Source: Globodera rostochiensis (taxonomy: Eukaryota; Nematoda; Chromadorea; Rhabditida; Heteroderidae). From it: DNA of 64,000 nt. Each line of letters starts with the position of its first letter. Positions within the stretch are counted from its first letter, which is position 1. The stretch lies in NCBI GenBank assembly GCA_018350325.1, contig JAEVLN010000008.1, positions 2,418,001 through 2,482,000 of the forward strand, written 5' to 3'. The notes beneath the pieces were generated by a model that saw only the letters and a list, made by a program, of their open reading frames with translations, was not told the origin of the DNA and ran no database searches. Positions 46,963 through 60,262 of this stretch are shown here, one piece after another. Position numbers and translations under genes: made by a program.

Positions 46963-48676
46963 AAGACAACTCCGACCCTTTGACAAAATAACCTTTTCAG
47001 CAGGATTGAGTTCCCAACCTGCTAAATGTTCTTTATAAAAATATTCAGTTTTTGTTTAATTAAAACCTTCGTCGTCTCGTCGTTTTTCGTTTGGTCGGAA
47101 CTCAAACCACCGATTTTTTCCCTTTTGCCCTCTAACCATTCATTCTCTTCTTGCCCAGTACATTCACTTAAACCCTCAATTCATCGCCTTTGTCCTCTTT
47201 TTTTTTTATTTTGTTCATGAAATTTCTTTTTTTTGTCAATGCCAGTTCATTTGTCAGCCAAAAGTCGCCATGTCCACCCACCCGTACTTGCCACCTTTGC
47301 TGTACTCCAGATATTACCATTCGTCCTCTTATGATATTTCATTTATACGGGTCTCGTCGTCTCCCTCTCTCTCTTTCTGTCCATCCACCATTACGGCATT
47401 TAAATATTCGTGACATAAATTTTATTTTTAAATTTAGCAGAAATCTAATTTGTAAGATGGGTTAAGCAGGAGTCGGATATGTTAAAGATTTTGTACTTTA
47501 TTTGGGGGTACGCGTCCTTTTTTGTCCTTTTTCTTGAAGATTTCTGGAATTTTTTCGAATAAATTTTGAATTAATCTTTAGACAGATGGCCAAATTAGTT
47601 CATTTTCATCTTTCTCATTACTTTTGAATTTTCGCTTAAAAAATTGTTAATTTTTATCAATTTTCCAAGATTTAGAGCAATTTTTCTTAACAAAAATATC
47701 TTTAAAAATTTTCCCGGTGGGCGCTCGGCACCGCCGGATCTCTCCCATTCCTAAAAAGCTTCAAAAAAAATGCGTGTCCTTTATTTGACCAGCAAAATCT
47801 TTATTTTTTAATATCTTGGCCTTAATTGGCCATAGCAAAAAATGGATATAACCGGACCGAGATTTTTGGCAAAAACCGGGAGCGCGAAGCCGGGGTCAAC
47901 ATTTTGAACCAGGATTGGGATACATTAACCATACCTATCTTCTAACATATAGGCATAGAGAATCGAAGATAAAAAGAACAGATTTGCTGTCATTTTATGT
48001 AGTCATTCCTCAGTCATTTTAAAGGTCGAGACGTATGTAAGAACGACGCGGACTGAAATAAAACAAATACCTAATCATCGCCCGATGACAAACGCGTAAC
48101 CTTTCAATATGTAATTTTTGATTTGAGTGTAAAACATTTTTATGCAAAAAATAGAAGCTTAAAAAATGGCTTTTGTTTTAGACACGGGGTCGATGATTCC
48201 ATAGAGGGGACCCTTGGGTTTTCTCATGCTGACGAAAATAAGTAAGGTTTTTTGAGGAAAAATTTTGCTGAAAAGCCAAAAAGCCCCCCCCCCCCTTTAT
48301 GAGTTTGCGACCCCGCGTCGTAAAATGGTCGACCCCGCGTCTAAACAAGCCAATATCGCAATTCTGGTATAAGTAAGTGACAGTTTCTTTCAAAATTGAT
48401 GCAAAAGTTTTGGTAAAAGTAAAGTTGCCCCCATCCCATACGATGATCATGATTTTGTAGAGATACATACGAAGTTTTCGGAGCCAAATTATGATGACAC
48501 ATACGGAGAACGTTCCAACAAGAAACTTTGGGATCCAATTGTTTAAGCCAAGCATCAAAATCATTCATTCCCAACGTCATTTATTCATGTCGAATGCAGC
48601 CTTATTTTTAAATTTTATCAACCAATAAATATTTAAATTTTATGTTTATTTATCAGGAAGGAAACAATATTTTATT
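46963..48676. other. AT-rich intergenic region
   Basis: 1.7 kb with no supported gene. Around 47710-47745 GGGCGCTCGGCACCGCCGGA resembles GGCGCTTATCGGCACCGCCG at about 8569 in the first hAT-like element, which suggests a decayed relative here. There is a C-run at about 48285-48296. Confidence 0.4.
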
Positions 48677-51600
48677 ATGCCAATTAAATGGTTTTCGAAG
48701 AGGCGAAAAGCTGCAGACGAAGAACTTAATTCCGATGAAAATGACAAAGCATTGGAGGGGAAAAATCAAAAAGGTAAATCACAAATTATAAAGTTAGATT
48801 CGGAATTTAAAAATCCTGTTTGTTGCGTTTGTACTGCTCAAAAGTACGGGTCTGTCTGTTACAGGTACAGCCCGAACTCTAATAGATTTTTTGGATATTT
48901 TAATGTTTTATTCTTTTTTGCGCAATTTAGGTGTGAATACTCCAGAAGTTGAGCCATCAACGGAACTTTCTGCAGTTGATGCTGAATCGGTGGACAGGGG
49001 TCAATGGACCGGTAGAAAAATATTACCATTTAAAGAGTCATGAATTTATATTTAAATGTTTAATGCCTTTTGAATGGTCAAATAGCTTTAACATTTTAAT
49101 ACAAGCCTAATAGTACTAATATTTAGGCCGATTCGATTTTCTGATGAGCATGGTTGCTTATGCCGTTGGCTTGGGTTGTAAAATTTTGTTTTTTTTAAAT
49201 AATTCCAACGAATTTAAGGAAATGTTTGGCGCTTTCCATATCTTTGCTTTAAAAATGGAGGAGGTTAAATTATTTAAAATTAAATTCATCGATAATTAAA
49301 ATCTAAGGTTCTTTCCTCGTTGTGTACGCGCTTTTCTTCATTTTTGCCGCAGTTCCAATAGTCATCATGGAAGCTACTGTGGGGCAATATTTGCAAAGAG
49401 GCAAAAATATTTATTTGGAAGTTTTTAATTGAATTTAACCTTTAGGAGCTATGGAAATGTGGAAAATGTGTCCAATTTTCAAAGTTAAGTTTTATTGAAC
49501 AATTATATTTGTAAGAAAAATTCAAAGTTTTAATATTTAAATTTTAGGAGTTGGCATTGGCAATGTGGTGATTGCGTTTATGTGCATTTCCTATTTTTGC
49601 GTCATTGTTTCATGGGCGTTGTTTTACGTGATCTGCTCCTTCAACACAACATTCCCATGTGCTTTTATAGAATTTGATTTGAATTTTTAATTTTTCAGGG
49701 GAAACTTGCGACAACCCGTGGAATGAGCTTAATTGTTACACCGGCAAAGAAAACATCACAGCGGGAGAGCGTCAGGAAATTGTAGACGTGGTCAACGCCA
49801 CAATGCCAAATGGAACGATGCTTCAGTCATCCGTGGAACAGTTTTGGGAGTAAGTTGCATGGATGTTCTTAAAAATACAGCCAGCCTTAAAACGCATAAA
49901 AAAGTTTAATTTCTGATGAATTGCACCAAATTAGTCACGCTACGGGCTGTCAATTGAGTCGCCAGTGGAACAGTTTTTGGAGTAATTGGGGGGCATGAAA
50001 TATTTATTTTTGTCATCCAAATCTTTTTTAAATTACTTGCTGTATTCCTAAAATAAAGGTGCCACTCTAAAGAGAGCCCCCCACCCCCTAAGCCCCAGGG
50101 GGTTTAGAGAGTCTCCCGGGTCTCTGCATTTTTTACACATAAACGACTAGATTTCTAATAATTAAAAAAAGGCTTCTTTTTTTGCTCGACTACCCCCTTC
50201 CATTGGCGCCACCCCTTTTTGGCACAAAACTCGGCATCAGTTTTTGTTTTTTCAGGCGTCGCGTGCTTCAACAAACGTCAACCATCGACAACTTTGGCGG
50301 CATTCAGTGGGAGCTGTTCGGTCTGATGTTTTTGGCTTGGGTGGTCGTATATTTCGCGCTGTGGAAAGGCATAACAAAAGCAAGAAAGGTGTGTGGATTG
50401 GTATTTTATTTAATTCCAAGAATTCTTTTACTATTTTCTAAAATACTGGTAATAAATTTTAAAAATGAAATTTAAATACTTATATGTTTACTTGAAGTTT
50501 GTCTACTTCTGTGCATTGTTCCCGTACTTTCTAATCGCTGTTTTGCTGCTCCGTGGCTTAACGTTGCCCGGAGCACTGCACGGCATTGCCTTTTATCTAA
50601 CGCCAAACATCGCCAAATTGACCGAAGTTACGGGTAAAATTGAATTTAAACGCGTTAATATAAAATGTCTGCTGGTTAGTGTGGAAGGATGCGGGCACTC
50701 AAGTATTCTACAGTTACGGTGTCGGCTTTGGCACTTTGATTGCACTCGGATCGCACAACAAATTCAACCACAACTGCTACCGGTTAGGACAACAAAAATC
50801 TAGGGTGGCATGGAACTGGGGGGACTTTTGGAAAAAACCGGACCATTTATAACGGAGCTTGGAAAAAGCGGGACTAAATTTCAATCCAAGAAAAGACTGT
50901 CCAATACTAGTACCGGTCCTGTGCTACCCTACAAAAAATTAATTCAAATTTTTTAATAATTTTAATTGCTAACTGTTTTATAGCGATGCCATCTTATTGT
51001 GTTTCATCAACGGGATGACTTCAATTTTAGCCGGATTCGCAATCTTCTCCACTCTTGGTTACATGTCCAAGATTGCGAACAAGCCGATCGCGGATATTGT
51101 GAAGCCGGGCAAGAAGAGCAGCGATTGTTTTTTTTTGATTTAAAGTCAATTTTTTAAGGCGTTGGACTTGCATTTTTGGCTTACCCTGAGATGGCCAGCA
51201 ACTTGCCGTGGTTGAAGCAACTTTGTTCAGTTTTATTCTTTCTGATGATCACCATTCTTGGCTTGGACAGTCAGGCAATGTGCAAATGGCTATTTTGTTA
51301 AAATATCATTTAGCAACTTTGCAGGTGTGCATGATGGAAGGTCTGTTCACTGCGCTTGAGGACACATTTCCGACACTTTTGCGCAAATACAAAAAAGTAA
51401 AAATTTATTAAAATTTATTACCTAATTTAATTATTCAACATTAGCTGTCTCTGCTAATTACGTGCATATTTTTCTTTATCCTTGGCATTCCAATGGTCAC
51501 TCATGCTGGAGCACATTGGCTAACGCTGGTATTGATTGAATCGGGAATGTAACCGGATGCCAAAAAAAAAGACCGGAAACTTTCAAAATATTTTAATATT

Positions 51601-52836
51601 CAGAATATGTTGTTAAGTAATAATTACAAAAACTATTTTTTCAAAGGTTATTGTCCGAAAACTGATCCAAGGCTACAAAAAATCCGGCAATTTTTTGTGA
51701 AATTTCCCGAATTTTCGCTAAAAAGTCCAGAATCCGACATTCTGGGCCCAAAAGTGTCCGGTTACATCTCCGCTAGGAATTCAATGAAAATTAAATTTTT
51801 GGAATTTGTAGGTCGATGCATATGGAGCCTCGGGCATTGCACTTTTGTTTGTCGTGTTTTTCGAAGTTGTTGGTCTGGCGTGGGGATTTGGTAAACTTAC
51901 ATATTTTTTGTTGCAAAAAAGCATACAATTACAATTATACATAAGAAAAGTTGAGCATTTTTCCCGAATTTCTAAAACCTATAAAAGTGGTTATTCTGGG
52001 TCCTATGATGCAACTTTACCGCTCCTCAATAGTAATTAAGAAAAGTGTTTTGATGCTTTAACAAAAATAAAAATATATATTTTTTAATAAGTTTTTAATT
52101 CATCAGGCGCCGAACGTGTACGCGATGCATTGAAACAAATGATTGGCAAGTACCCGCTCCCGTGTTTTATCATTCTTTGGAAATATACGGCTCCATTGAG
52201 CGCTATGGTAAGCTTAAAATAGGTATATATTTATAGGCTTCTGCATTTTGGGGAGGGGACGAACAATTAACACTATTTGCTCGTAAATAAATTGCTCATG
52301 TGTTAAAAGTCACATTCAAATAAATGATTTATTTTTAGATTCTGTTCATTTGCTGCGTGGTGATGCCTGAATCGCTCAGTTATCCGTCCGGCATTGCCTA
52401 TCCCATATGGGCCCAGGTGTTCGCCTTCTGCTTGTCCGGCTGCTCCATGGTGGTGATCCCCGGCTACGCCATCTACTACATCTTCTTCTCTGGACACGAT
52501 GGCGAGCTGACCCCGTTGCAGGTGGAAAGAAATGTTATAAAACTAAAAAACTGAATTTTTATTTTTGTGCATATGTATGTCTGCGTATTATTGAATATTA
52601 GGCTACACAGTAAATTTGAAAATATTCAAATACTTCGAGGAATTAGTAAAATTTTATAAAAAAATTATTTTTAAACTCACAAATTAGTAAAATTCGAATT
52701 TATTACTAGGAAAATTTGAAGAATCCTAATATTCAAATAATCTACCGACACACACATAATATTTTAAATGTTCCAGAGATTTCGCAAGGGAATTCATCCG
52801 CCCCAGGAATTGGATGTTGCTGATACTTCCACTTGA
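48677..52836 (+). CDS. SLC6 sodium/chloride-coupled transporter (SNF family)
   Basis: A twelve-helix neurotransmitter:sodium symporter. The start is at 48677 ([20 protein letters not shown]). Helix 1 is [16 protein letters not shown] + [15 protein letters not shown], split by an intron near 49178; the NVWRFPYLC signature is intact. Gly rather than Asp in VGLGN points to amino acid-type substrates (GABA, glycine, betaine) rather than monoamines. Then: [40 protein letters not shown], a large extracellular loop with Cys pair and N-glycosylation sites (49710-49850), [60 protein letters not shown] (about 50713), [20 protein letters not shown] (51005), LGLDSQ (51255), [15 protein letters not shown] (51453), [20 protein letters not shown] (51833) and [15 protein letters not shown] (52340). 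The tail ends [18 protein letters not shown], stop 52834-52836. The substrate is unassigned. Confidence 0.94.
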
Positions 52837-53350
52837 TGACACAACCAGCGTCGGCATAATGCATACGATAAAAAAAGAATTGGAATTTATTGATAAGCGT
52901 CAACATAAATAATAATAATTCTCCCCCCCCCCTTTGATCTAGTATGTGAATTTTGTGATACGAATAAGCAGTCTATTCGATCAAATAAATGAATAAGAAT
53001 TTAAGAGAGAAATGGTAATGTATAAATAATAATATTGTATTGTTTTGAATATTTTGTTGTGCTGACAAAAGGTAAATATCGAAGAATGAATGAGCTGTGT
53101 GGGGGTGGATATTTATGCACAGGGAAAGGTTTTGAAATCATTATGCGGGTTGATTCACTTTATTGACCAACAATCGTGCCGAATTTGGACACACATTAGG
53201 AACAATTGCATCAGCCCACAGACTCATTAAAAAAAATTCAAATTTGTATTAGATTTAGGGGACTAAACTGGAGGTTAGCATTTATTATCATCCATGGGCG
53301 AGGGGTAAAGCATTCAAAATATCATCACTAATTGTGGTAAAGACTGCCCA

Positions 53351-53868
53351 GGCAATCCTCGGCAATTGCGGTCCCGACGAAATTTTTTTTTTTAAATTTT
53401 GAATGTTTAAAATTTTAAATGCATGTTTCTAGGGTGAAAAAAATGCGTAAAACATGAATCCGAGCTTGGATTTTGCAAACCTCAAACCCGAATTCGAACA
53501 TTTTCGAAAGCTTTTGTAAGGGATTCGGAATTATAAAATCGAAATGAATTGTGCCCTTTGCCCCCGGACTTTGGTCAGATACTTCCATTATCCGTCGCTC
53601 CGCCCCAACCACTAGTCAATGTTTTACTCCCCATCCCACGGGGAGATCAGTCGATGGACCGGAGAGCGGTCGTGAATGCTTTGCCACACTTCCCTCACTC
53701 TTTTTTTGGTGTAGGCTTAACTTTTTATATTGCACATTTCTACCCCTGTAACAGTTGAATTGGTTTTTTTTTCCATTATTGCAAACATTTCCGTGCATTT
53801 TCTGAAGATTTTAAAAACATTTTTAGATTTTTTGTTTTTCCGTCGGGACCGCAATTCCCGAGGATTGC
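53351..53868. mobile_element. Possible small inverted-repeat element
   Basis: The left arm contains GGCAATCCTCGGCAATTGCG then GTCCCGACGAAA; the right arm contains CCGTCGGGACCGCAATTCCC then GAGGATTGCC. The arms are complementary over about 28 bp. No ORF lies between them. I cannot define a target-site duplication with confidence. Confidence 0.5.
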
Positions 53869-54114
53869 CCGAATCCATTTATGGCACAGATCTCGTTTTT
53901 TGAGCCGTTGTGTGGCGTATTTACATTTAAATAAACAATTTTTGAGACAAATGTTTGACTAAATCCGGTGAATGACCCAATAATCATCACATTTGTTTAA
54001 GTTAATTAACTCGTTTTGGGGCACAATCGTGGCGAATTGTTGAGCGGGTGGGAAATATTTAAGTAATATGATTTGGTCACATCTCCAGAAAATGGAAAAT
54101 GGGCATAAAAGTGG

Positions 54115-54560
54115 ACAAACGGGGCAATTCGATCGATCAGAGTTGGACAAACGGAGCAATTCGATCGATCAGAGTTTGACAAACGGGGCAATTCGATCGA
54201 TCAGAGTTGGACAAACGGAGCAATTCGATCGATCAGAGTTGGACAAACGGGGCAATTCGATCGATCAGAGTTGGACAAACGGAGCAATTCGATCGATCAG
54301 AGTTGGACAAACGGGGCAATTCGATCGATCAGAGTTGGACAAACGGAGCAATTCGATCGATCAGAGTTGGACAAACGGGGCAATTCGATCGATCAGAGTT
54401 GGACAAACGGAGCAATTCGATCGATCAGAGTTGGACAAACGGCGCAATTCGATCGATCAGAGTTTGACAAACGGAGCAATTCGATCGATCAGAGTTGGAC
54501 AAACGGGGCAATTCGATCGATCAGAGTTGGACAAACGGAGCAATTCGATCGATCAGAGTT
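54115..54560. repeat. 32-bp tandem array, about 14 copies
   Basis: The unit GAGTTGGACAAACGG(G/A)GC+AATTCGATCGATCA repeats with almost no decay, alternating GGGGC and GGAGC versions, so it looks like a 64-bp higher-order dimer. The 8-bp palindrome TCGATCGA recurs in every unit. The unit length is not a multiple of three and contains no stop in any frame, so all plus frames are open for hundreds of bases; this is not evidence of coding. It starts about 50 bp past the TSC22 stop. Confidence 0.93.
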
Positions 54561-54612
54561 TGAACCGGACAGTTCGATGGATGGGCGTGGGGTATCCGTG
54601 GTAACACGCTTC

Positions 54613-57600
54613 TCACTGGGCAATTGCGGCGACGGATGCATTGTGTTGGAGATGTGACGTCTTTTGTTGTTGGGACAGTCTGTCCAGCACTTCGCGTGGA
54701 ATGTGTTGCCGAAGGATGGCATTTTCTGTTTCCAATTGAACAACCTTAAACGGCGGAAGATTAGGCTTTTCGTCTTTTAAAAAGTCCTTAAACCAAAACT
54801 TTTCGCGAAAACAAAGTTATAACGATGCATTTGTTCCCTAATTTTGTCCCCCCCCCCCGCCCCGCCAACCGTCGCCTCCAAATGGACAATCCGGGCCCGT
54901 AACAGCTCCATCTCGTCACGAACGGCGTAGATCAAATGGGCTTTTACAAGATCCTTAAAATTTCTAATTTTTTTGAAACTGCAGCTGACTGACTGACCAT
55001 GGCTTGTTCAATTTTTGAATCGATCGCCACCACTCCATCGCCCTTTTGAGCCGCCGGTACAGCTCCAGTGGAAGCCGAGGAACTGCTGAAATTGCACATT
55101 TATTTCGTCCATGCCGGCGATCTCCATCCATTTTGGGAATATGTAACCAAAACTTGAGTTTATGTAAACTCGAATTGAGTGAATTGAATTAAGTTTTGTT
55201 TTGGAATATGTTTAAGCCGAATCCGTTTTCAACGTTCCCTCGTGGCGTTTCGAGAATATGCGCCAAAATCTGTGGTTTTTTGATCTTTTTGACTCAGTCC
55301 ATTCACTTGGGAATCTGGCATGAGTGTCGTTGGGTTGCCATTCTGTCGTGGGCATTCGATCGCCCGCAAAAGCGACGGGCATATGACACTCCCCCCGTCC
55401 CCCTCTTTCCCCCGCCGGTTTCCGGCACAATGCCGCCGTCCTCTTCCCTCTCCTTTCCCTCCCATATAATCCCCTCCAGCGCAAGTGAATGACGACGGCC
55501 CAAAACGAGGTATTTGTTGGGAGGAAGTTGGGTAGGCACTCGATGGATGTTCTTTGGCATTGAGATGGGACGAGAGGAAGCCGTACAGCGAGGCGGGCAA
55601 AGGGAAGGCGGCACAGAAGCCATCGAAATTGTTGTCCTTGACTTGGCCGTAAATCGTAAAGGGGACAGACAGAACGTGCCTGATTTTAGGCGATGGGTTG
55701 GATAGAAAAAGAGGACAAAAAAGGGCATTTGAAGAGCTATTATGGTTTATGTATTGGCAGTTTATGTCCAATAATGAACATTATTTATGTATTTGTCCTT
55801 TCTGTTTGCGTTCGATGACATGAATTATGCAAATAGCGCCAGGGGGGGATTAACGGGCGGGCAATTGTTTGACGTTTGAGAATGAATTATGTGATGAAAG
55901 AGTTTTTAAGAGGGGGATGAGGCTTTAGTGAGGGGCGAACATAGAAAATGACGGGAGAACGGGGAATTCGGGAAGGTCAAAGGTTCAAGAATATTGTGAA
56001 CTCAGTGGCTAATCAACGGGTACAGCCCCCCCCCCCCCGATCAATTAACTCACTCTTTTTTCTCTCGCCCAGCGATTTGAATGGAATTGCGGGCGATGAG
56101 AGGGGAAAAGACTTTTTGGCTGTGGCCGTTGTCGGTGTCCAGCCAAGCAATAAACATTTGAAGGTTCGGCAGGGGGGAGGGCGCAGGCGCCAACCCTTTC
56201 GGCATCGTTGCGATTGCGAGAAAGAATTGGGACAATTAAAGGAAATTTGGCGCTATTGGAAAATCCAAACGGATCAAAAAATTAAAAATATCGATTCAAA
56301 AGAGAAGAAGGAATGAAGGGATTGGAGGGAAGAGAAGGGAGACATTAATAGGGACGGGGGGGATAAGATTTACGGGTTTAGCCGATTAAAGAGTCAACCT
56401 TTGCCTCGAGAAAGCTGTTGTTCAACATTGGAGAATTTCAGAAGCATCTCCCAGCAAAGGGAGGGGAGGGAGGGGAGAGGGAATTTGTCTCGTGGGGATG
56501 TCTGGAAAGGGAAGAGCTTTCCCCCCGGGGGGCCTCCAAACGAAAAACGATGAGTAATCTTTGCGCGACTATAAAATTGCGTCAACATTCTTCGACGAAT
56601 GAATGATTTCCTTCAGCATTCCTCTGATCTGACTCATTCCCACTGGTTTATGCGTCCATTTAATTATTTGTCAGTGAATAATTATTTTTGAATTGAACTG
56701 GCGGCAAAAGATGAAAAGAAAGTGAAGAAGAAGACTTTGTTGGGTCATTTCTAAGTTAGCTTAGGGGGGGGGGACTAATATGGTTTAATTATGTCCAGCA
56801 AAAAGAGGTGGATTATCCGTCCACCCGCCCATTTATAGTGACGCTGATTACGATCACCTATTTTCTATGCGCAGCAGCTCATTTTTGGAAGCTTAAGCCC
56901 TGAAGTTGGTAAATTCAAATTGAGAGCTCCAAAAAGTATTTCTGCCAAAGTCAAAGATTATGGAATTGTTATGCCCAAAAAATGTTGGCAAATTTGCCCG
57001 CCACCCACCGTCTGGCCACCGCGGTTCGCCTCTCTCCGCTCATTTTGCGCCCCTTTTGCTGGTCAAATTGCATTTGCCCGGGCCCAAACGAAGCGGACAT
57101 CGTTTGGGGCGGCGATGGCGCGGGAGAAGCGAGGCAAAAAGTGATCGGCAAGCCGTTCAGCTGTAGCTTTTCGTTGTCAGAAGAAACGGGGCACATCAAA
57201 ACATTTTCAACTCCAATTGTCAAACTCTTCTCCAGTCCGAACTGGTTGAGAAGCATCACTTCGGGGGACGGAGGGGAGCTCGGCGAGATGATACGGACTT
57301 CGCCGTTGGGACAGAAGCGGTGGGAAGTGCCGAAAAGGGGAGGGCGCGGGTCAAACAAGTCAATTTGAGTCAAATGAATGGGCACAGAAACAAATTCGAT
57401 TAATTGACCCCCCAAAAAATGTGTCGTCGGGCCTATGGAATAAAAGAAAGCCGAGCAAATGGGTGGCCAAATTAGTTTCTGTTCCATGAGGGCACTGATT
57501 AATGCACATTCCCTCCCCCCCCCCTTTCAGTTCCCCCACAAAACTAACCGAAAGAGTGTTGGGTTGCGTCACTGTTCGTGCTGCCTCTGCCTCCATTCGA

Positions 57601-58729
57601 ATGCCGCCGATCAATTCTCATTTCCCCCTCCCCATTTTCGGGCTCAACAATTCGCGGTGTCGTCGCTCTGCTGGAGTCGCTGATGGCGGGTAATTGGGCG
57701 TGCAACGGTTGGAGTTGGGGCAGCAACTGGACGTGGGGCGGGTGAAGGTGGGAGGGTGGCGAAGAAAGGGGCACGGCGGACGCACAAAGAGACGGGGACG
57801 GACAGCAAATCAACGCCTAAAGGGCAAATGGTGCAAAGACGGGGTTAGGAACAAACGGCCGAGCCCTCCACTGATAAGCATTGCATTCGGAACTTTAAGC
57901 TGACGATCTTGCTTATACTTCGGTCTAACTGTGTTGACTTTCCACCCCCGAGGGGAAGGACACAAATTAACACCCCCCCCCCCCCTCTCCCACCTTTGCC
58001 ACATCGTCACTCGACAGTTTGTTCAGCCTTTCCTGTGAAGCAGAAATTGGCTCCGATGGGTTCCGTCGTTGTTCATCGGCGATGGCGATGTTCCGTATGG
58101 TGACCAATTGGAAGGAGTTTCGGCGCGGCATTGGCGGCGGGTGGCAATGACTCGCCGACGGAGTCTGACCCGCCGGTGCCGTCGCCGAGGGGCTTTGGGG
58201 CAGCAGCAAATGAGCGGGAGGCGAAAACGACGGCGGTGGAGGCATTTGTTCTGTTTTTATCATTCATTCACTGATTTAATTTTGAATTTAATTAGGAAAT
58301 TGAAAGCACTTAACAAAGCTACAGTATAAACCGTAGTCTTTGGGAATCACAAACCCTCAAGGCATAACCAGTGTGCTACTCGACGCCCAAGGGGAAACAT
58401 TCCGATCAAAAAGAGTTTTGTCTCCCCACTGACCCCCTCTTCGCGCGTTCCCTCGTTTGGCCCCGTCTTCGTAATAGTCCCACACTTCCCATCGGCCCCG
58501 CTTGTATCTGTTCTCCACCGGCGTTATCTTCAATTTGTTTCTTGGCATTTTATGATCAGCTTAATTGATCCATCATAAATACCTTAAAGCGCGAACCTCC
58601 GACGCCTCCCACAAAATCGTTTATCAGAGGCATCCGCAGCGGTAGAACTTTTTCGAGCGGCCGAATGTTGACTTGGCGATGGGGAGAGTTTCTATTCCAT
58701 ACCAACACCTCGCTGCTGGCAACAAATTT
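54613..58729 (-). CDS. tsct-1: TSC22-domain protein, long isoform
   Basis: TSC22-domain proteins are leucine-zipper regulators involved in transcription and cell-volume or stress signalling. The C-terminal exons are unambiguous: VVAIDSKIEQAM (about 55040) spliced to DLVKAHLIYAVRDEMELLRA (54965), the TSC box, then the zipper QLETENAILRQHIPREVLDR (54735) and the stop TGA at 54613-54615. The conserved N-terminal motif of long isoforms is also present: SRFK (58570) spliced to ITPVENRYKRGRWEVWDYYE (58530). Between them lie Pro/Ser-rich exons at about 58250-58000 (MPRRNSFQLVTIRNIAIADE), 57790-57545 (ATTPRIVEPENGEGEMRIDR) and perhaps 57480-57000 (EVMLLNQFGLEKSLTIGVEN). A short isoform could start within 55100-55770. 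The most upstream exon I can join begins near 58729; 60882-61567 may supply the true 5' end. Confidence 0.9.
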
Positions 58730-59379
58730 GCAGATTTTGAACGCTTAATGAATTTGTGAGATGAAGCCTGCCTATCTTGGAGGAAGAAGAACCGGAGAAT
58801 GGGGGATTAGGAAAAGGCGAGGCACAGCCCCTAACAGACGGGACTGAGTTTACGAGTCGAGACTCGCAGTCAGTCTCGATCAGTCTCGATCGAACGCCCA
58901 ATTCGTCCCCCTCAACTCGCAAATGTTTTGTTGTTTTGTCCGGTTGCCCAACGCCCCCCCCCCCGAAGAACCTTTTCCCCCTCTTCCCCACCCATTATTT
59001 GTCTCGTAGGTCCCCCCCCCCCCCCGGTGTTTTTGCTTTTTTGTTTTATTATTCGCATAGCCAAACAAAATTGGACGTGGTGATGGATGGATGATATGTC
59101 GTCGAATGAAATGAATGAATGATGAAGCGGAAAAATAATCAAAATAATCGACTGATAATGAAAACGGTCTGATTTGTGAGTTATTATGAAAGTGATTTTA
59201 TTTGTAAGCAAAGATATGCAATCACCGATCGGAGTTACTTACAAATTAACACAGCCGAAAACAATGCCAAGAACACTTCGAACGCCCAATGTCAAAAAAC
59301 GGTTTCTCTAACAGCCGCAGGGGACGGAATAACGCAAATGGCATTCCTCCAACCGATTAACGGCAAAACGTCCAGCAGA

Positions 59380-60262
59380 AGGGGGGGGGGGGAATGGGGG
59401 GGGGCAATTGGGGGAGGGGGGGGAATTGGGGGGGGGAATTGAGGGAGGGGGGGATTGGGGGGGGGGGAATTGGGGGGGGGGAATTGGGGGAGGGGGGGAA
59501 TTGGGGGGGGGGATTGGGGGGGGGGAATTGGGGGGGCAATTGGGGGAGGGGGGGAATTGGGGGGGGGGGAATGGGGGGGGGGGGAATTGGGGGGGGCAAT
59601 TGGGGGAGGGGGGGAATTGGGGGGGGGGAGGGGGGAGGGGGGGAATTGGGGGGGGGAGGGGGGGAATTGGGGGGGGGGGAATTGGGGGGGGGGATTGGGG
59701 GGGGGCAATTGGGGGAGGGGGGGAATTGGGGGGGGGGGAATTGGGGGGGGGAATTGGGGGGGGGGAATTGGGGGGGGGAGGGGGGGGGGGGGGAATTGGG
59801 GGGGGGATGGGGGGGGGGCAATTGGGGGAGGGGGGGAATTGGGGGGGGAGGGGGGGAGGGGGGGGGGAATTGGGGGAGGGGGGGAATTGGGGGGGGGGGA
59901 ATTGGGGGGGGGGGGGATTGGGGGGGGCAATTGGGGGAGGGGGGGAATTGGGGGGGGGAGGGGGGGAGGGGGGGGGGGAATTGGGGGGGAGGGGGGGAGG
60001 GGGGGGGGGAATTGGGGGAGGGGGGGAATTGGGGGGGGGGAATGGGGGGGGGATTGGGGGGGGGCAATTGGGGGAGGGGGGGAATTGGGGGGGGAGGGGG
60101 GGGGGGGGGGGGGAATTGGGGGAGGGGGGGAATTGGGGGGGGGGGGGGAATTGGGGGGGGGGGATTGGGGGGGGGGCAATTGGGGGGGGGGGGGGGGAGG
60201 GGGGGAGGGGGGAAATTGGGAGGGGGGGAATTGGGGGGGGGGAGGGGGGGGGGGGGGGGGTC
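59380..60262. repeat. G-rich satellite of GGGG(A)ATTGGGGG units
   Basis: Almost 0.9 kb composed of G runs of 5-20 separated by AATT, CAATT, AT or A. The plus strand has practically no C or T outside the AATT/ATT/CAATT spacers. Both strands are open for over 200 codons (poly-Gly with Glu/Asn/Trp on plus, poly-Pro on minus) purely as a consequence of composition. Runs of four or more G in series would form G-quadruplexes. Run lengths are likely inaccurate in any assembly. Confidence 0.95.

Larger units (their letters stand above)
52837..54612. other. Convergent intergenic region between SLC6 and TSC22 genes
   Basis: AT-rich, with the tandem array at 54115-54560. CGGGACCGCAATT-CCGAGGATTGCC (53842-53868) is an inverted copy of GGCAATCCTCGGCAATTGCGGTCCCGAC (53351-53378), so 53351-53868 is bounded by inverted repeats of about 28 bp and may be a small foldback element. 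Confidence 0.5.

Noticed and set aside
54115..54560. CRISPR-like regular repeats of about 32 bp
   Set aside because: There are no unique spacers; units are directly head-to-tail and this is a nuclear animal genome.
54068..54657. ORFs of 178 and 128 codons (NGAIRSIRVGQT-type repeats)
   Set aside because: A 32-bp unit without stops keeps every frame open; this is a repeat artefact beside the TSC22 stop.
56969..57487. Independent 172-codon gene on the minus strand
   Set aside because: It sits between recognised TSC22 exons on the same strand, so I treat it as a probable exon of that gene.
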